Virus record (IMG/VR): IMGVR_UViG_3300032223_000600 | Coordinates: 1-38,063 of that record | Length of the DNA stretch: 38,063 nt | DNA from: a virus | Reading direction: 5' to 3' (one strand) | Shown: in pieces, positions 27,571 through 37,021 of the stretch | Layout of the letters: every line of letters begins with the position of its first letter | Numbering within the stretch: the stretch's first letter is position 1 | Made by a program: the position numbers and the translations under genes | Notes under the pieces: generated by a model | Database searches by the model: none | The model's input: the letters and a program-made list of their open reading frames with translations, nothing else | What the model was told of the DNA's origin: nothing

Positions 27571-30522
27571 ATGACACGGCGAGAATTTTTTGAACAGTTA
27601 TTTGGCCCGACAGGATACATATGTATCCGCGGCCTCTTTTATGATAGAGCACGAGGCGCTCCCAAGCAGAAGATATGCCAGACCTTTGATGAAGCTGACG
27701 AGGTTATTGCAGCATATGAAGAAGAAGGGCGCGAAGTCTATTTCACCACAGGCGCGATTAAAGAAGGTTCTACCAAAGCAACCATAGCGGACATTCTTTA
27801 TCACAAGTCTTACTTCATAGACATCGACTGCGGAGTTAATAAACCCTATGCCAATAAGAAGGAAGGGTTAGCTGCGCTGGTCAAGTTCTGTGCGGATACG
27901 GGGCTACCTATGCCTACACTGCTGGATTCTGGCAACGGAGTACACGGTTACTGGTTCATGGGTGAAGAAGTTATTTACGATTTATGGAAGCCCGTAGGTG
28001 AAGGGTTAAAGGATAAAACCCGACTGCTGGAATTTAAGGTAGATGATGATGTAACGGGGGAAGGGGCGCGCATCTTGCGGGTACCGGGGACTTTTAATAA
28101 GAAAGATCCAGCGAAGCATAAGCCCGTTTCAGTAAAGTCCGTAGGCGCAACGATTAGTTTTGCAGAATTCTCGGAAATTATCCCTGCGGTAGCTACGCAC
28201 GCTACTGTTAAATCGGGACCTATTGACGACCTGACCCGTAGCTTAATGGGGGATTACCCCACTGCTAGGTTTGACATAATTTTAAAAAAGAGCCTTCGCC
28301 TTAAAGAACATGAAGAGCGAGTCAAAGTTGTCATACAGGACAAAGAAGGCAACGATACTTATGAGTACAGGAAAAAGATTGTAGAGCGGTGCGCAGGTTG
28401 CCCGCAGATTAAAGAAGCCTATGAGACTAGGGCTACAGCCAAGGAAAATTTCTGGTTTACTGCGCTGTCAATCGCTAAATTTTGTACGGATAGTGAACAA
28501 GCCATTCATACCATATCAGAAGGGCATCCTAAGTACAGGCACGCAGACACTATAGAAAAGATAAATCACATTGTAGGCCCGCATCGGTGCGAGACATTCC
28601 AGAAGGTAAACCCGGACGGTTGTAAAAACTGCATTCATAAGGGCGAGATCAACAGCCCCATCATGCTTGGTAAATACGTAGAGTACGCTGCGCCTTCTGA
28701 CAACATTATTGAAGACGTTATCCATGATGGGTTTGTTGAGAATGTGACTATTGAAGCTCCAATGGGGTACCCGTTTCCATGGGCCAGACCTAAGTCTGGG
28801 GGCATTGTGCGTCGTAACTTTGATGACAGGGATCAGGCCGAGGAGCTTGATGAAGATATGGAAACCTTCGTATATGAAAACGATCTGTGGGTCAAGCAGT
28901 TGCTTGATGATCCTGACGGCGGTGAAACAGCGCACATTGTCCACGTAAAACCGCATGGCCCAAACAAGAAGCGTGTCATTGAGTTCATGATGCCTTTAAC
29001 AGATGTGGCTAAAAAAGATGTATGCCAGAAGATACTGACATTTCATGGGGTCCATAGGGCCGTGCTACCCGCTACTATCACGTTGTTACAGGCATACATT
29101 CAAAGTTGGGTTGCGAAGCTAGAGCATGAACAGATTGACGGGCATTACCTAGCACGGGCGCATTACGGTTGGCATGAAGATAGCTTTGTCTACGGAGCGA
29201 AAGAATATAACTTCGAGAAACCTGCAGTCTATAGCCCACCCTCTAAAGCCACTGAAGACACCGCGCCTAGTTTTGTAGCTAAAGGCAGTTTGGACTTATG
29301 GAAGCAGATGGCAAATCTATACAACACACCGGGCAATGAGGCTAGAGCGTTCATCCTGTTTATCGGGTTTGGCGCGCCGCTGTTTAACTTCCTGAATCTG
29401 GGCAGTGTCACCGTGCATTTGACCAATAAAGACTCAGGTGTGGGTAAATCCACGGCACAGAAGGTAGCCGCCAGCATATGGGGAGACCCTAAAGAACTTG
29501 TGCTGTTAAGCACAGATACTGACAACGCCAAGTATCAACAGTTCGGGGTGTTCAGGCATCTGCCGTTGTTTGTAGATGAAATTACAAATATGGCCCCAGA
29601 CAAGTTAAGCGATTTTGCTTTTCGCGTGTCACAAAATAGAGGTAAGCATAGGCAGAATTCTCATAACAACTCTCTAAGAAAGAACACAACCAAGTGGGAA
29701 ACTATCGTAGTGACTTCAGGTAACAACAGCCTGTATGACACATTGCGGCAGCATAAGGTCTCTGTGGATGGTGAACTTAACCGCATCATCGAACTGCCCT
29801 TGGCAGTGAAAGACAACCTCAGTATTGAGGAAGCAAGCTATTGGTATGAACAAGTGTTACCTGATAACTATGGAGTCGCCGGAGAAATTTATGCCCAGTA
29901 TATTACTGACCAAAAGGCGCAGATCGCAAAAGAAGTCAAAGACCTGTCTAACGAATATGTTAGCAAGTTTAATTTTGCTGGTAAGCATCGGTTCTATCGT
30001 GGTTGTTGCGCTGCTGCTTTTGTTGGTGCGCGAATTGCGCAGCGTCTTGGTCTTCACGATATTGATGTGGGGCGCGTGGAGCGCTGGGCTATTGGAGCTT
30101 TAGGGGGAATTCAAACCGCTGTGCAGGAGGCTAGTGCCCAAGACTCAGTGGCCCTTTTAGGACAGTTCCTCAATGCTTATAAGCGTAATGAATTGGTAGT
30201 AGGTAACAACGGGGTGTTCACGCAGGGGGGTCTTGAAATCCCGCAAGCAGCTTCTAAGGAACCACTAGGCCAGTTAGTCGTTCGTGTGGAGAATAGTAAA
30301 ACTGACCATCTGATGTTCATCTCTAAGAGCGTGCTGTCTAATTGGTGCGGTGAACACCGGGTACCGTTTACGGTAATGCTGGATGACTTGGAAAAGCGTG
30401 GGGTGCTGATTAGCAAGAATATGTACAAGCGTCTAGCGGAAGGGACCTCAAGTCCCGGTCTTCCTGTGGCAGTGATCTGTCTGGATCTGGATGCAACAAC
30501 TAAGGAGAAATTAGAATATTGA
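27571..30522 (+). CDS. Primase-helicase (AEP primase + SF3/AAA-type ATPase)
   Basis: This 983-aa protein joins two engines. The N-terminal archaeo-eukaryotic-type primase has YFIDIDCG (Asp84/Asp86), SGNGVHGYW (120-128) and RILRVPGTFNKK (167-178). A Cys-containing middle (CAGCPQI near 274; CKNCIHKG near 352) may bind zinc. The C-terminal ATPase has Walker A DSGVGKST at 621-628 and Walker B PLFVDE (about 665-670), then SGNNSLYDTL as a sensor-like segment. It would prime and unwind DNA at the fork. The ATG follows ACAGGAAG, and a terminator lies upstream, so expression may be lower or from read-through. Confidence 0.88.
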   Translation: MTRREFFEQLFGPTGYICIRGLFYDRARGAPKQKICQTFDEADEVIAAYEEEGREVYFTTGAIKEGSTKATIADILYHKSYFIDIDCGVNKPYANKKEGLAALVKFCADTGLPMPTLLDSGNGVHGYWFMGEEVIYDLWKPVGEGLKDKTRLLEFKVDDDVTGEGARILRVPGTFNKKDPAKHKPVSVKSVGATISFAEFSEIIPAVATHATVKSGPIDDLTRSLMGDYPTARFDIILKKSLRLKEHEERVKVVIQDKEGNDTYEYRKKIVERCAGCPQIKEAYETRATAKENFWFTALSIAKFCTDSEQAIHTISEGHPKYRHADTIEKINHIVGPHRCETFQKVNPDGCKNCIHKGEINSPIMLGKYVEYAAPSDNIIEDVIHDGFVENVTIEAPMGYPFPWARPKSGGIVRRNFDDRDQAEELDEDMETFVYENDLWVKQLLDDPDGGETAHIVHVKPHGPNKKRVIEFMMPLTDVAKKDVCQKILTFHGVHRAVLPATITLLQAYIQSWVAKLEHEQIDGHYLARAHYGWHEDSFVYGAKEYNFEKPAVYSPPSKATEDTAPSFVAKGSLDLWKQMANLYNTPGNEARAFILFIGFGAPLFNFLNLGSVTVHLTNKDSGVGKSTAQKVAASIWGDPKELVLLSTDTDNAKYQQFGVFRHLPLFVDEITNMAPDKLSDFAFRVSQNRGKHRQNSHNNSLRKNTTKWETIVVTSGNNSLYDTLRQHKVSVDGELNRIIELPLAVKDNLSIEEASYWYEQVLPDNYGVAGEIYAQYITDQKAQIAKEVKDLSNEYVSKFNFAGKHRFYRGCCAAAFVGARIAQRLGLHDIDVGRVERWAIGALGGIQTAVQEASAQDSVALLGQFLNAYKRNELVVGNNGVFTQGGLEIPQAASKEPLGQLVVRVENSKTDHLMFISKSVLSNWCGEHRVPFTVMLDDLEKRGVLISKNMYKRLAEGTSSPGLPVAVICLDLDATTKEKLEY

Positions 30523-30577
30523 CAACGGTCGTAGCCGTGCTACGATAACCCCTGAATTGTTTGTTCTCTCCTGTCTT

Positions 30578-30607
30578 GCCTCACTTCGGTGGGGCTTCTT
30601 TTTATTT
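30578..30607 (+). terminator. Terminator of the plus-strand operon
   Basis: GCCTCAC pairs with GTGGGGC (one G-T) around a TTCG tetraloop, followed by TTCTTTTTATTT. It closes the rightward operon at the point where it meets the leftward late operon. The U tract overlaps the stop of the ejection protein on the other strand; there is no matching T tract for leftward transcripts. Confidence 0.9.
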
Positions 30608-33600
30608 GTTGAGCCGTTCCTTCATGCGCTCAATATTCTCCAGCACTTTCTTTTTGCTTTCTAGCAGCTTGTCACGCCGCGCGGTAAGGGCTGGGTTGTT
30701 CGGCTGATTCTTAAGATTCTCAATAGCGGCATTGAGTGTGGATAGTGTGGTTTCCATCTTAGCAACTGCACCCGAAGCTGCACCCTTTTTAGCGTATTCT
30801 ATGGCTTCTGGCATACCGCGTTTCGCGGCGTAGGTGGCCGAGGCTTTAGCCGTCTTGACCTCATTCATAAAGTCATAAGCAGAAGTCTGATCTAGCTTGT
30901 TGGGATTAGTCAGGAAGCCTTTAATGAAAGGTACCTTTTCTGTGATATCCCGAAGATCCGCGCGGGCAGTAGGTGACTCCATAGCAGCCTGAACACCCTT
31001 AGCAATTGCATCCATACCGCTGTACACTTCGGCAAAATACCCACGCATCATGTTATTAGCTACGGCTGGGGAAAGACCTGTAACATCTGCAATGCTATCA
31101 GCCAATGGGGATTCACCCCTACCGCGTAGTTCAGGTGCTATGAACTGATTACCTACTGGAATGCCCTTACCCCGTATAGAGATGGTTTTACCCGTAGTGG
31201 ATTCGATGATCGGCTTAAGGATCTGAGGGATAAATGCCGATTCAAGACCCGGTGGTGCAATGTTTTTCCAGAACTGATTAGCGGCAACATCCTTGAATTC
31301 CTTATCCTTATCGAGACCCATGAACCGCCGCATGAAGAATTCAGGAAGTGCCTTAAAGACTGCGCCAATTTCAAACGGAGCGGCCATCTTCAGCATTCGT
31401 GATTTATTTGCTCCAAGTTCTTCAGGTATTGGGATAAGCCAATTGTTGTAAACATCTTCTTCACTAGCGTCTTGGTAGGCTTTTGACGTAGAAGCCATGA
31501 TGTAAGAGTAGGCCATTGAAGCGGCAACCATTGTCATTGCCCGACCCCAGAAGAGTTTACGAGCCTGCGCCGCTTGCGCCTTGCTCATGTTGATGCCTGT
31601 GGCATTGCGTACTAAAGCATCGAGACCCTGTGCCCACGAGTTAAAGAATGGGATCGTTTGATTAAGGACCTGTGCTGTTTTGGCATTGCCTCGGTTGGCA
31701 AAGTTAATCATATCCCGCACTTTATGGATCGCTACATCTTTGGCTTGCTCTCCGGTATACCCTTCGCGCTGCGCTTGTTTCAGTGCTTTCTTCATGACCG
31801 CGACTTTAGTAGCCGCGTCAGCAAGTTCATGCCATCTAGCTGTTTTAGTATACAAGGTACCAACAGCATCTTTTGCCGCGGTTAGTCTGTTCTTATCTTC
31901 AAATATATTGCCATGTGTGATCTGTGCATTACGTAGATATTCATGAGAACCTGTAATGCCTTGGCTCCGCATCTGATCGTAGAGTTTTTTGGCCGTCGTA
32001 TCTAACCCCATATCCCCTAGCAAAAGAGACCCAAACTCCTTGATGGTGTGGTATGGAGTAATGATACCCGTGCGGGCGGTGAAGTTTGCCATGAAAGGCT
32101 CACGAACAAGCTGACGCCACCAGTACGCAGGGTTCATCAAAGCAAAGCGGCTAAACTCCTTGGTGAAGTTTGTAATGAAGTCTGGGATAGGTAACTGACG
32201 AATGATCTGGAACGCATCATAAACGGCCTTGTCATTAACCACATAAGTCTGCTGTTTCCCACCATCATTTACTCGAACGACTAGAGCATTGGGATTAGAG
32301 CTAGGGGTCCAGCCTTGGTGCATTTCTTGGGCTTCGCCAAGACCTTCAAGACTCTTCAGCGTTGACAAACGGGCGTTGTTCTCGATAGCTGCCGACACCA
32401 TGCGAATCTGGTGTGTAATGACATTTTCAAAAAAGTTAATCTCATGCCCACCTACACCCTTTTTCTTCGGCCCTTTGATAGCACTCGGACCACCAGAGAG
32501 AATCTCTACTTTAGGAATGTCAGTCTCAAGGTCTTCGAGAGTCTTATAGAGTGGGACGTAGTGGTACTCTTCTTTGGTAAATTCTTTATACGCGGCGTCT
32601 GAGATAACACCTGTATCTTTAAGTAGTTTGGCATCGTTGCGGAACATTTGCAGGTAGTCATCACGCAGCTTCCCTGCGGCTTCATTTTCGTTAAAGTATC
32701 TTTCTGCTAGAGCTACCTTTTCAGGGGTGATATCTGGGTGCATACCGCCCTTATCTTCGATATCATCAAAGCGTTTCTTTAGCGAGGCTACCTTTACGCG
32801 GAGTTCTGCAGCTGCTTTATTAGCCGCGGTGCGGTCAGGAGATTCTTCAGGTAAAGACTTAACAAATTTATCAAGGAGCTTTCTATCAGCATCAAATGCT
32901 TCAATAGCCCTACCCGCCGCTTCGTGGCGTTTCTGATGACCGCGCATAGCCATGATACTCATAGCTGCGCCAAAGGCTTCTGGGTCTGTTTCTTTCTGCG
33001 CGCGTTTACGTAGAGCGTTAGGGTTCAGATCACTCTGCTCTATTTTGACAAGCCCCGACTGTGCGTCGTGGACTACATGCCCCATGTTGTTAGCATTATT
33101 GATGATCTGAGCCGTCTGACTTGCTTGCGCCCGTTTAACATTGGCAGAGGCTTGGCCTTCTACATCGAAGTCGGCCTCATTCTTCAGCACCATTGAGAGG
33201 AAGCTATCCTTAGCAACGAAAGGCTGACGGACATGGCGGTTGTACCACTCTTCCCATTTGTTATGAGTGCGCTGAGTATTTTCTATATGGGAACTGACCC
33301 GCCCTTCGGAAGGTTTTTCTTTCTTAGCAGTGTGTACTTTAAGATCGCGTAATGCCTGTTCGGTAGCGGAAGGTTCCTTGGCATACATTCTCTCCGCGGT
33401 GGCTTCGCGGGTGGGGGCTTCGACTCGGCGTTTTAAAACATCATCAGCCATTTTGCCGAAGTCATCACTCTTAAGCCAAGCATGATCGCCTGTAACCTTG
33501 TGCGCTGCGCGGCGCAGCCATGACATAAAACGCTTTACCAATGGCAAATGAGGAGCCTTGTGAACCAGATAGGCTAGAGCTTCTTCATGCACATGTTCTG

Positions 33601-36600
33601 GTTTAGTGTCTTTCGGTACGCTTTCGTAGGCTTTAACTACATCTTTGGCCCCAGAGTCTTTAAGCTCTTGGAGGCGGTTCAGCATATGCTGGAATTCTGG
33701 TTCTGTCTTACCCATGCGGCGGGCATGTACAGCCACTTCGTGGCGCACTAAACCATGGAGGTCTTCGCCTTTACCGATGTTGTCAGCAATGAGTACCGTG
33801 CGGCCGGTCTTAGGATCATGGAAGCCTTTAACATCAGGACCGACCTTTTCCGCTTCACGAGTAGAGACTTCTAACTTAGGCGCGTTCTTCCCATAGCGTT
33901 CAGATAAAGCTGCGCGCAAGGTGTCCGGGGTATGGGCATTTTCTATTGGTTTCGCTTTAGCATACAGATAAGAATCTTCATCGTAGTCTTCCGGCTTAAA
34001 GCCTTCACGAGCCATGCGGGCACGGTCTTCTTCTGCAGCTAGTAAGTCGGCATCTACTTCTTTAGGGCGAGTCTCAGCTAGATCCCTAGCATCCTCAAAC
34101 ATCTCATGAGCCACTGCGACTTCTGGTGCCTTAGCTCCTTCCGGTACAACTTTAGGCTTAGGTGCGCGCACGCGCTTGGGTTTAGGCGTCGTTACAGGTG
34201 CTTTTTCAACTTCAGGCGTTTTTAAAGGTGCTTTTTCGGGTGCTTCAGTGGCTTTTAACTCTGGCAGTATATAATCTTCAGGATTAAATTCCTTATAGGG
34301 TTCAGGAGCTTTAGGTGGCTCAGTAGCAGCCCATTCATCAGCTTTATCGTAGACACTCGGTACTTTTAGTGGACCACTGTTAGCATCTTTCGCTATATCT
34401 TTAATAGCCTTGTGTACTTCGGTACCGTGCTTACGCACTTCAGCTTCAGACATCCCCGTATTGTCCATAACGAACTGGAGGTAGTCTTGGTCCCGCTTAG
34501 ATGGTTTCTCCGCGTTACGTGCAATATATGCCGCGCGGTCTATGTCATTATCAAATGACAAACTAAACTTTTTGGGGCCATATCCGAAGTTTTCTTTAGC
34601 CCTAGATAGCTCTATTGGAAGGTTTGGAAGGATTACTTTTTCTTTGGGCGCTTTGACTTCAGGAGTTTCGATCCTTTGTCCGCTTGGTTGAACTCTTTTG
34701 CCACGGATACTGGGACCCCGACCTTCTTCGCGAACTTCGGGTTGTGGGACGCCGCCGCCATCAGGCGCGCTTGTTTCGGGGATTTGCTCGGCACTTGTAA
34801 CCTCCGGTGGTTTAACTTCAGCCATACGCGCTTCAAGCGCATTAAGATTTTCAGCAGGGATATCTACCCGCGTTTTACTTAGAATCTCATCAATCTGTGC
34901 ATGGTCTTCAGGCTTATTGATATCCAGACCCTTTAGCTTTTTAGCCAGCCCTGAATGGGGTTTTAACCCAAGAATAGATTCCGCAAAATGAGGTTCTTCA
35001 ATAGGCGCAGCAGGTTCTTCTGCTGGAGGTGTTATCCCTTCAGACTCTATATGCTCAGTGCGCAGCTTGGGTTCGGGGACTTCTGTTATCGGTGCTTCTT
35101 GTTGCGCTTGTTCAGCAGCCCGTGCTCTGGCTAAAATGTCAGCCGTTTCTGTGGTGTATTCAGGTTCTGCAGTAGGAGTAGGCTCAGGAGCTTCGGCAAC
35201 CGTTTCTTCACCCGGCGTAGGTCTTGGCGCAGCTGCGCGCATTTCTGCACCCGCTTGATCTAATGCTGCGGCCTTCTCCCCATGAGCCATATACCCACGA
35301 CCCGCACCAGCTACAACACCGAGCGGTAAATCTTGCGTAATAATATCGCCATATTCTTTTAAAGCGTCGTCATCAGCTACGGGTTTATCGGCGTAAATTC
35401 TTTCCAACACCCGCGTGCCAACATCGCCACTAGCGAAAGCCCCAGACGAAATACCTACGTTCTTGGCAATGTTGCCAAGTTTAGAACCAACCACCTGCTG
35501 CGCAGCTTCAAACCCACCTTCATTTATAGCCGCTTTAACCGCGGCTCTTTCACCAGCAGAGAACTCTTCACCGAAGGCTTTTCGTAAAGGCCCAAGATGT
35601 TTAATACCTAGATAATTAAGCGCGGTAGCCCCAGCAATTGTAGGTAAAGCCCCGGCCTTGGTGAACTCTCTACCTTCCTGTTGAGCCTCTTGTGCAAGAG
35701 CACCCGTTTCCTGTGTAGCTAACGCCGCTGTACCAAGAGCAGGCCCAATACCGGGAACTGCGTAAGCACCCGCAAGAGGAACAATACCCGCCGCGCCCTG
35801 CGCTAGAGGTTCAGCAAAGTACTTTTTAGCATAGCCAAGCGGACCTTGAGCCGCGGCTTCTTCTTTAGTAAGAGGAGCGTATTCTTCTGCGGCTTTTTTA
35901 GATAGTTCAGCACCTTGCTGCTTTAGCCAGTCGCTAGGCTTTTTGAGGATGTTAGCATCTTCTGTCCATTCCCCAGCACCTGTAGCCAGCTGTCCTAAAG
36001 CCCCATGTAACCCAGAAGCAGCTGCAGGACCCATACCCTGTTTAGCCGCGTGTTCAGCCTGCGCCTGTGTGGTGAAATCCATATCCGGCTTCAAAGCCTT
36101 GGCCTGAGCAAGAGCTTCAGCCTCATCCATACTATCGGGAGCGTGGAGAATCTGACCGTTTGCTAAGTGAATATCTTTTAAGCCTTCAGCCTCAACACCC
36201 ATAGACCTCGCTTGTGCGATAGCCTCATTACGATCCATACCTTCAGGCGCATGAAGCATCTGTCCATTTGATAGCGGGATAGCATAGGTGCCAGCAAGCG
36301 GGTCTTCTTGTTGTTGAAATTGTTTTAAGAATTCGGGATCTTGCGAGATGTCAGGCTCACCATATGAGCCTGTAGGGGTAGGCGTAGCCCCTAAACTCTG
36401 TCTGTAACGATTTACAAAGCTGTTGGCGTGTGCGCCCTGCTCAATGCCACCGGGAAGAGAAGTCCAAGTACCCGATAAAGCATGACCGATACGCGCCTGA
36501 AGTGTAGGGTTATTAGAGCTAAGATCCGACTGGAGATCCCTGCCGGTTTTACGTCCGTAGGTTTCATTCGCAAGGTTCCACGCAGCGAGGTCTTGGTTTT

Positions 36601-37006
36601 CAGGGGAGAAGTCTTGCAGCCCCAGTTTTTGAGCTTGCTCATCCCACGTTCCTTTTAAGAATTGATAGCGCCCCGCAGCGGAAGACGTTTTACCTGCATT
36701 AGGCCCACGCCCGATAGGTACATCAATACCCGGATGCCGTGACAGGTCAGAGACTTTGCGCCCACCATAGATGGTATTGTAGTCAGGAGATTCATCCCCT
36801 GCAATGGTGTCAAGAAGCGCTCTAGCTTCCGGTGACAGGTTCCTATTTACAGCACTTGTTTTAGCGCCCTTACCCCGCCCGCGGGTCAGGTGTTCCTGTG
36901 GTAGGTATTGGCTTAAGTCTGGCTCTTCGATATCCGTTGGCTGTTGCCCCCCAAACAGAATGTCAAATTCTGGGTTATACGCTAAAGGATCAATTTCATT
37001 AGCCAT
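30602..37006 (-). CDS. Giant internal virion/ejection protein: transglycosylase, zincin, LPD38-like
   Basis: This 2134-aa protein would be carried in the virion and released into the host with the DNA. Residues about 60-205 are a lambda-R-like lytic transglycosylase (GH104): LLDTIAGDES with Glu72, DLSRHPG and SSAAGRYQFLKGTW. Two copies of an NGQxLHAPxxMDxxEA repeat follow (about 245-305). A Pro/Glu/Ala-rich linker leads to a zincin-like metalloprotease motif HEVAVH at 1089-1094 with the third ligand candidate in HEEALAYLVH (about 1141). Residues about 1610-2035 (MNPAYWWRQLVREPFMANFT, IPFFNSWAQGLDALVRN) resemble LPD38 of polyvalent phage proteins. It stands alone at the end of the late operon. 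Confidence 0.9.
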   Translation of the reverse strand: MANEIDPLAYNPEFDILFGGQQPTDIEEPDLSQYLPQEHLTRGRGKGAKTSAVNRNLSPEARALLDTIAGDESPDYNTIYGGRKVSDLSRHPGIDVPIGRGPNAGKTSSAAGRYQFLKGTWDEQAQKLGLQDFSPENQDLAAWNLANETYGRKTGRDLQSDLSSNNPTLQARIGHALSGTWTSLPGGIEQGAHANSFVNRYRQSLGATPTPTGSYGEPDISQDPEFLKQFQQQEDPLAGTYAIPLSNGQMLHAPEGMDRNEAIAQARSMGVEAEGLKDIHLANGQILHAPDSMDEAEALAQAKALKPDMDFTTQAQAEHAAKQGMGPAAASGLHGALGQLATGAGEWTEDANILKKPSDWLKQQGAELSKKAAEEYAPLTKEEAAAQGPLGYAKKYFAEPLAQGAAGIVPLAGAYAVPGIGPALGTAALATQETGALAQEAQQEGREFTKAGALPTIAGATALNYLGIKHLGPLRKAFGEEFSAGERAAVKAAINEGGFEAAQQVVGSKLGNIAKNVGISSGAFASGDVGTRVLERIYADKPVADDDALKEYGDIITQDLPLGVVAGAGRGYMAHGEKAAALDQAGAEMRAAAPRPTPGEETVAEAPEPTPTAEPEYTTETADILARARAAEQAQQEAPITEVPEPKLRTEHIESEGITPPAEEPAAPIEEPHFAESILGLKPHSGLAKKLKGLDINKPEDHAQIDEILSKTRVDIPAENLNALEARMAEVKPPEVTSAEQIPETSAPDGGGVPQPEVREEGRGPSIRGKRVQPSGQRIETPEVKAPKEKVILPNLPIELSRAKENFGYGPKKFSLSFDNDIDRAAYIARNAEKPSKRDQDYLQFVMDNTGMSEAEVRKHGTEVHKAIKDIAKDANSGPLKVPSVYDKADEWAATEPPKAPEPYKEFNPEDYILPELKATEAPEKAPLKTPEVEKAPVTTPKPKRVRAPKPKVVPEGAKAPEVAVAHEMFEDARDLAETRPKEVDADLLAAEEDRARMAREGFKPEDYDEDSYLYAKAKPIENAHTPDTLRAALSERYGKNAPKLEVSTREAEKVGPDVKGFHDPKTGRTVLIADNIGKGEDLHGLVRHEVAVHARRMGKTEPEFQHMLNRLQELKDSGAKDVVKAYESVPKDTKPEHVHEEALAYLVHKAPHLPLVKRFMSWLRRAAHKVTGDHAWLKSDDFGKMADDVLKRRVEAPTREATAERMYAKEPSATEQALRDLKVHTAKKEKPSEGRVSSHIENTQRTHNKWEEWYNRHVRQPFVAKDSFLSMVLKNEADFDVEGQASANVKRAQASQTAQIINNANNMGHVVHDAQSGLVKIEQSDLNPNALRKRAQKETDPEAFGAAMSIMAMRGHQKRHEAAGRAIEAFDADRKLLDKFVKSLPEESPDRTAANKAAAELRVKVASLKKRFDDIEDKGGMHPDITPEKVALAERYFNENEAAGKLRDDYLQMFRNDAKLLKDTGVISDAAYKEFTKEEYHYVPLYKTLEDLETDIPKVEILSGGPSAIKGPKKKGVGGHEINFFENVITHQIRMVSAAIENNARLSTLKSLEGLGEAQEMHQGWTPSSNPNALVVRVNDGGKQQTYVVNDKAVYDAFQIIRQLPIPDFITNFTKEFSRFALMNPAYWWRQLVREPFMANFTARTGIITPYHTIKEFGSLLLGDMGLDTTAKKLYDQMRSQGITGSHEYLRNAQITHGNIFEDKNRLTAAKDAVGTLYTKTARWHELADAATKVAVMKKALKQAQREGYTGEQAKDVAIHKVRDMINFANRGNAKTAQVLNQTIPFFNSWAQGLDALVRNATGINMSKAQAAQARKLFWGRAMTMVAASMAYSYIMASTSKAYQDASEEDVYNNWLIPIPEELGANKSRMLKMAAPFEIGAVFKALPEFFMRRFMGLDKDKEFKDVAANQFWKNIAPPGLESAFIPQILKPIIESTTGKTISIRGKGIPVGNQFIAPELRGRGESPLADSIADVTGLSPAVANNMMRGYFAEVYSGMDAIAKGVQAAMESPTARADLRDITEKVPFIKGFLTNPNKLDQTSAYDFMNEVKTAKASATYAAKRGMPEAIEYAKKGAASGAVAKMETTLSTLNAAIENLKNQPNNPALTARRDKLLESKKKVLENIERMKERLNK

Positions 37007-37021
37007 GCCGTACCTGTACGA

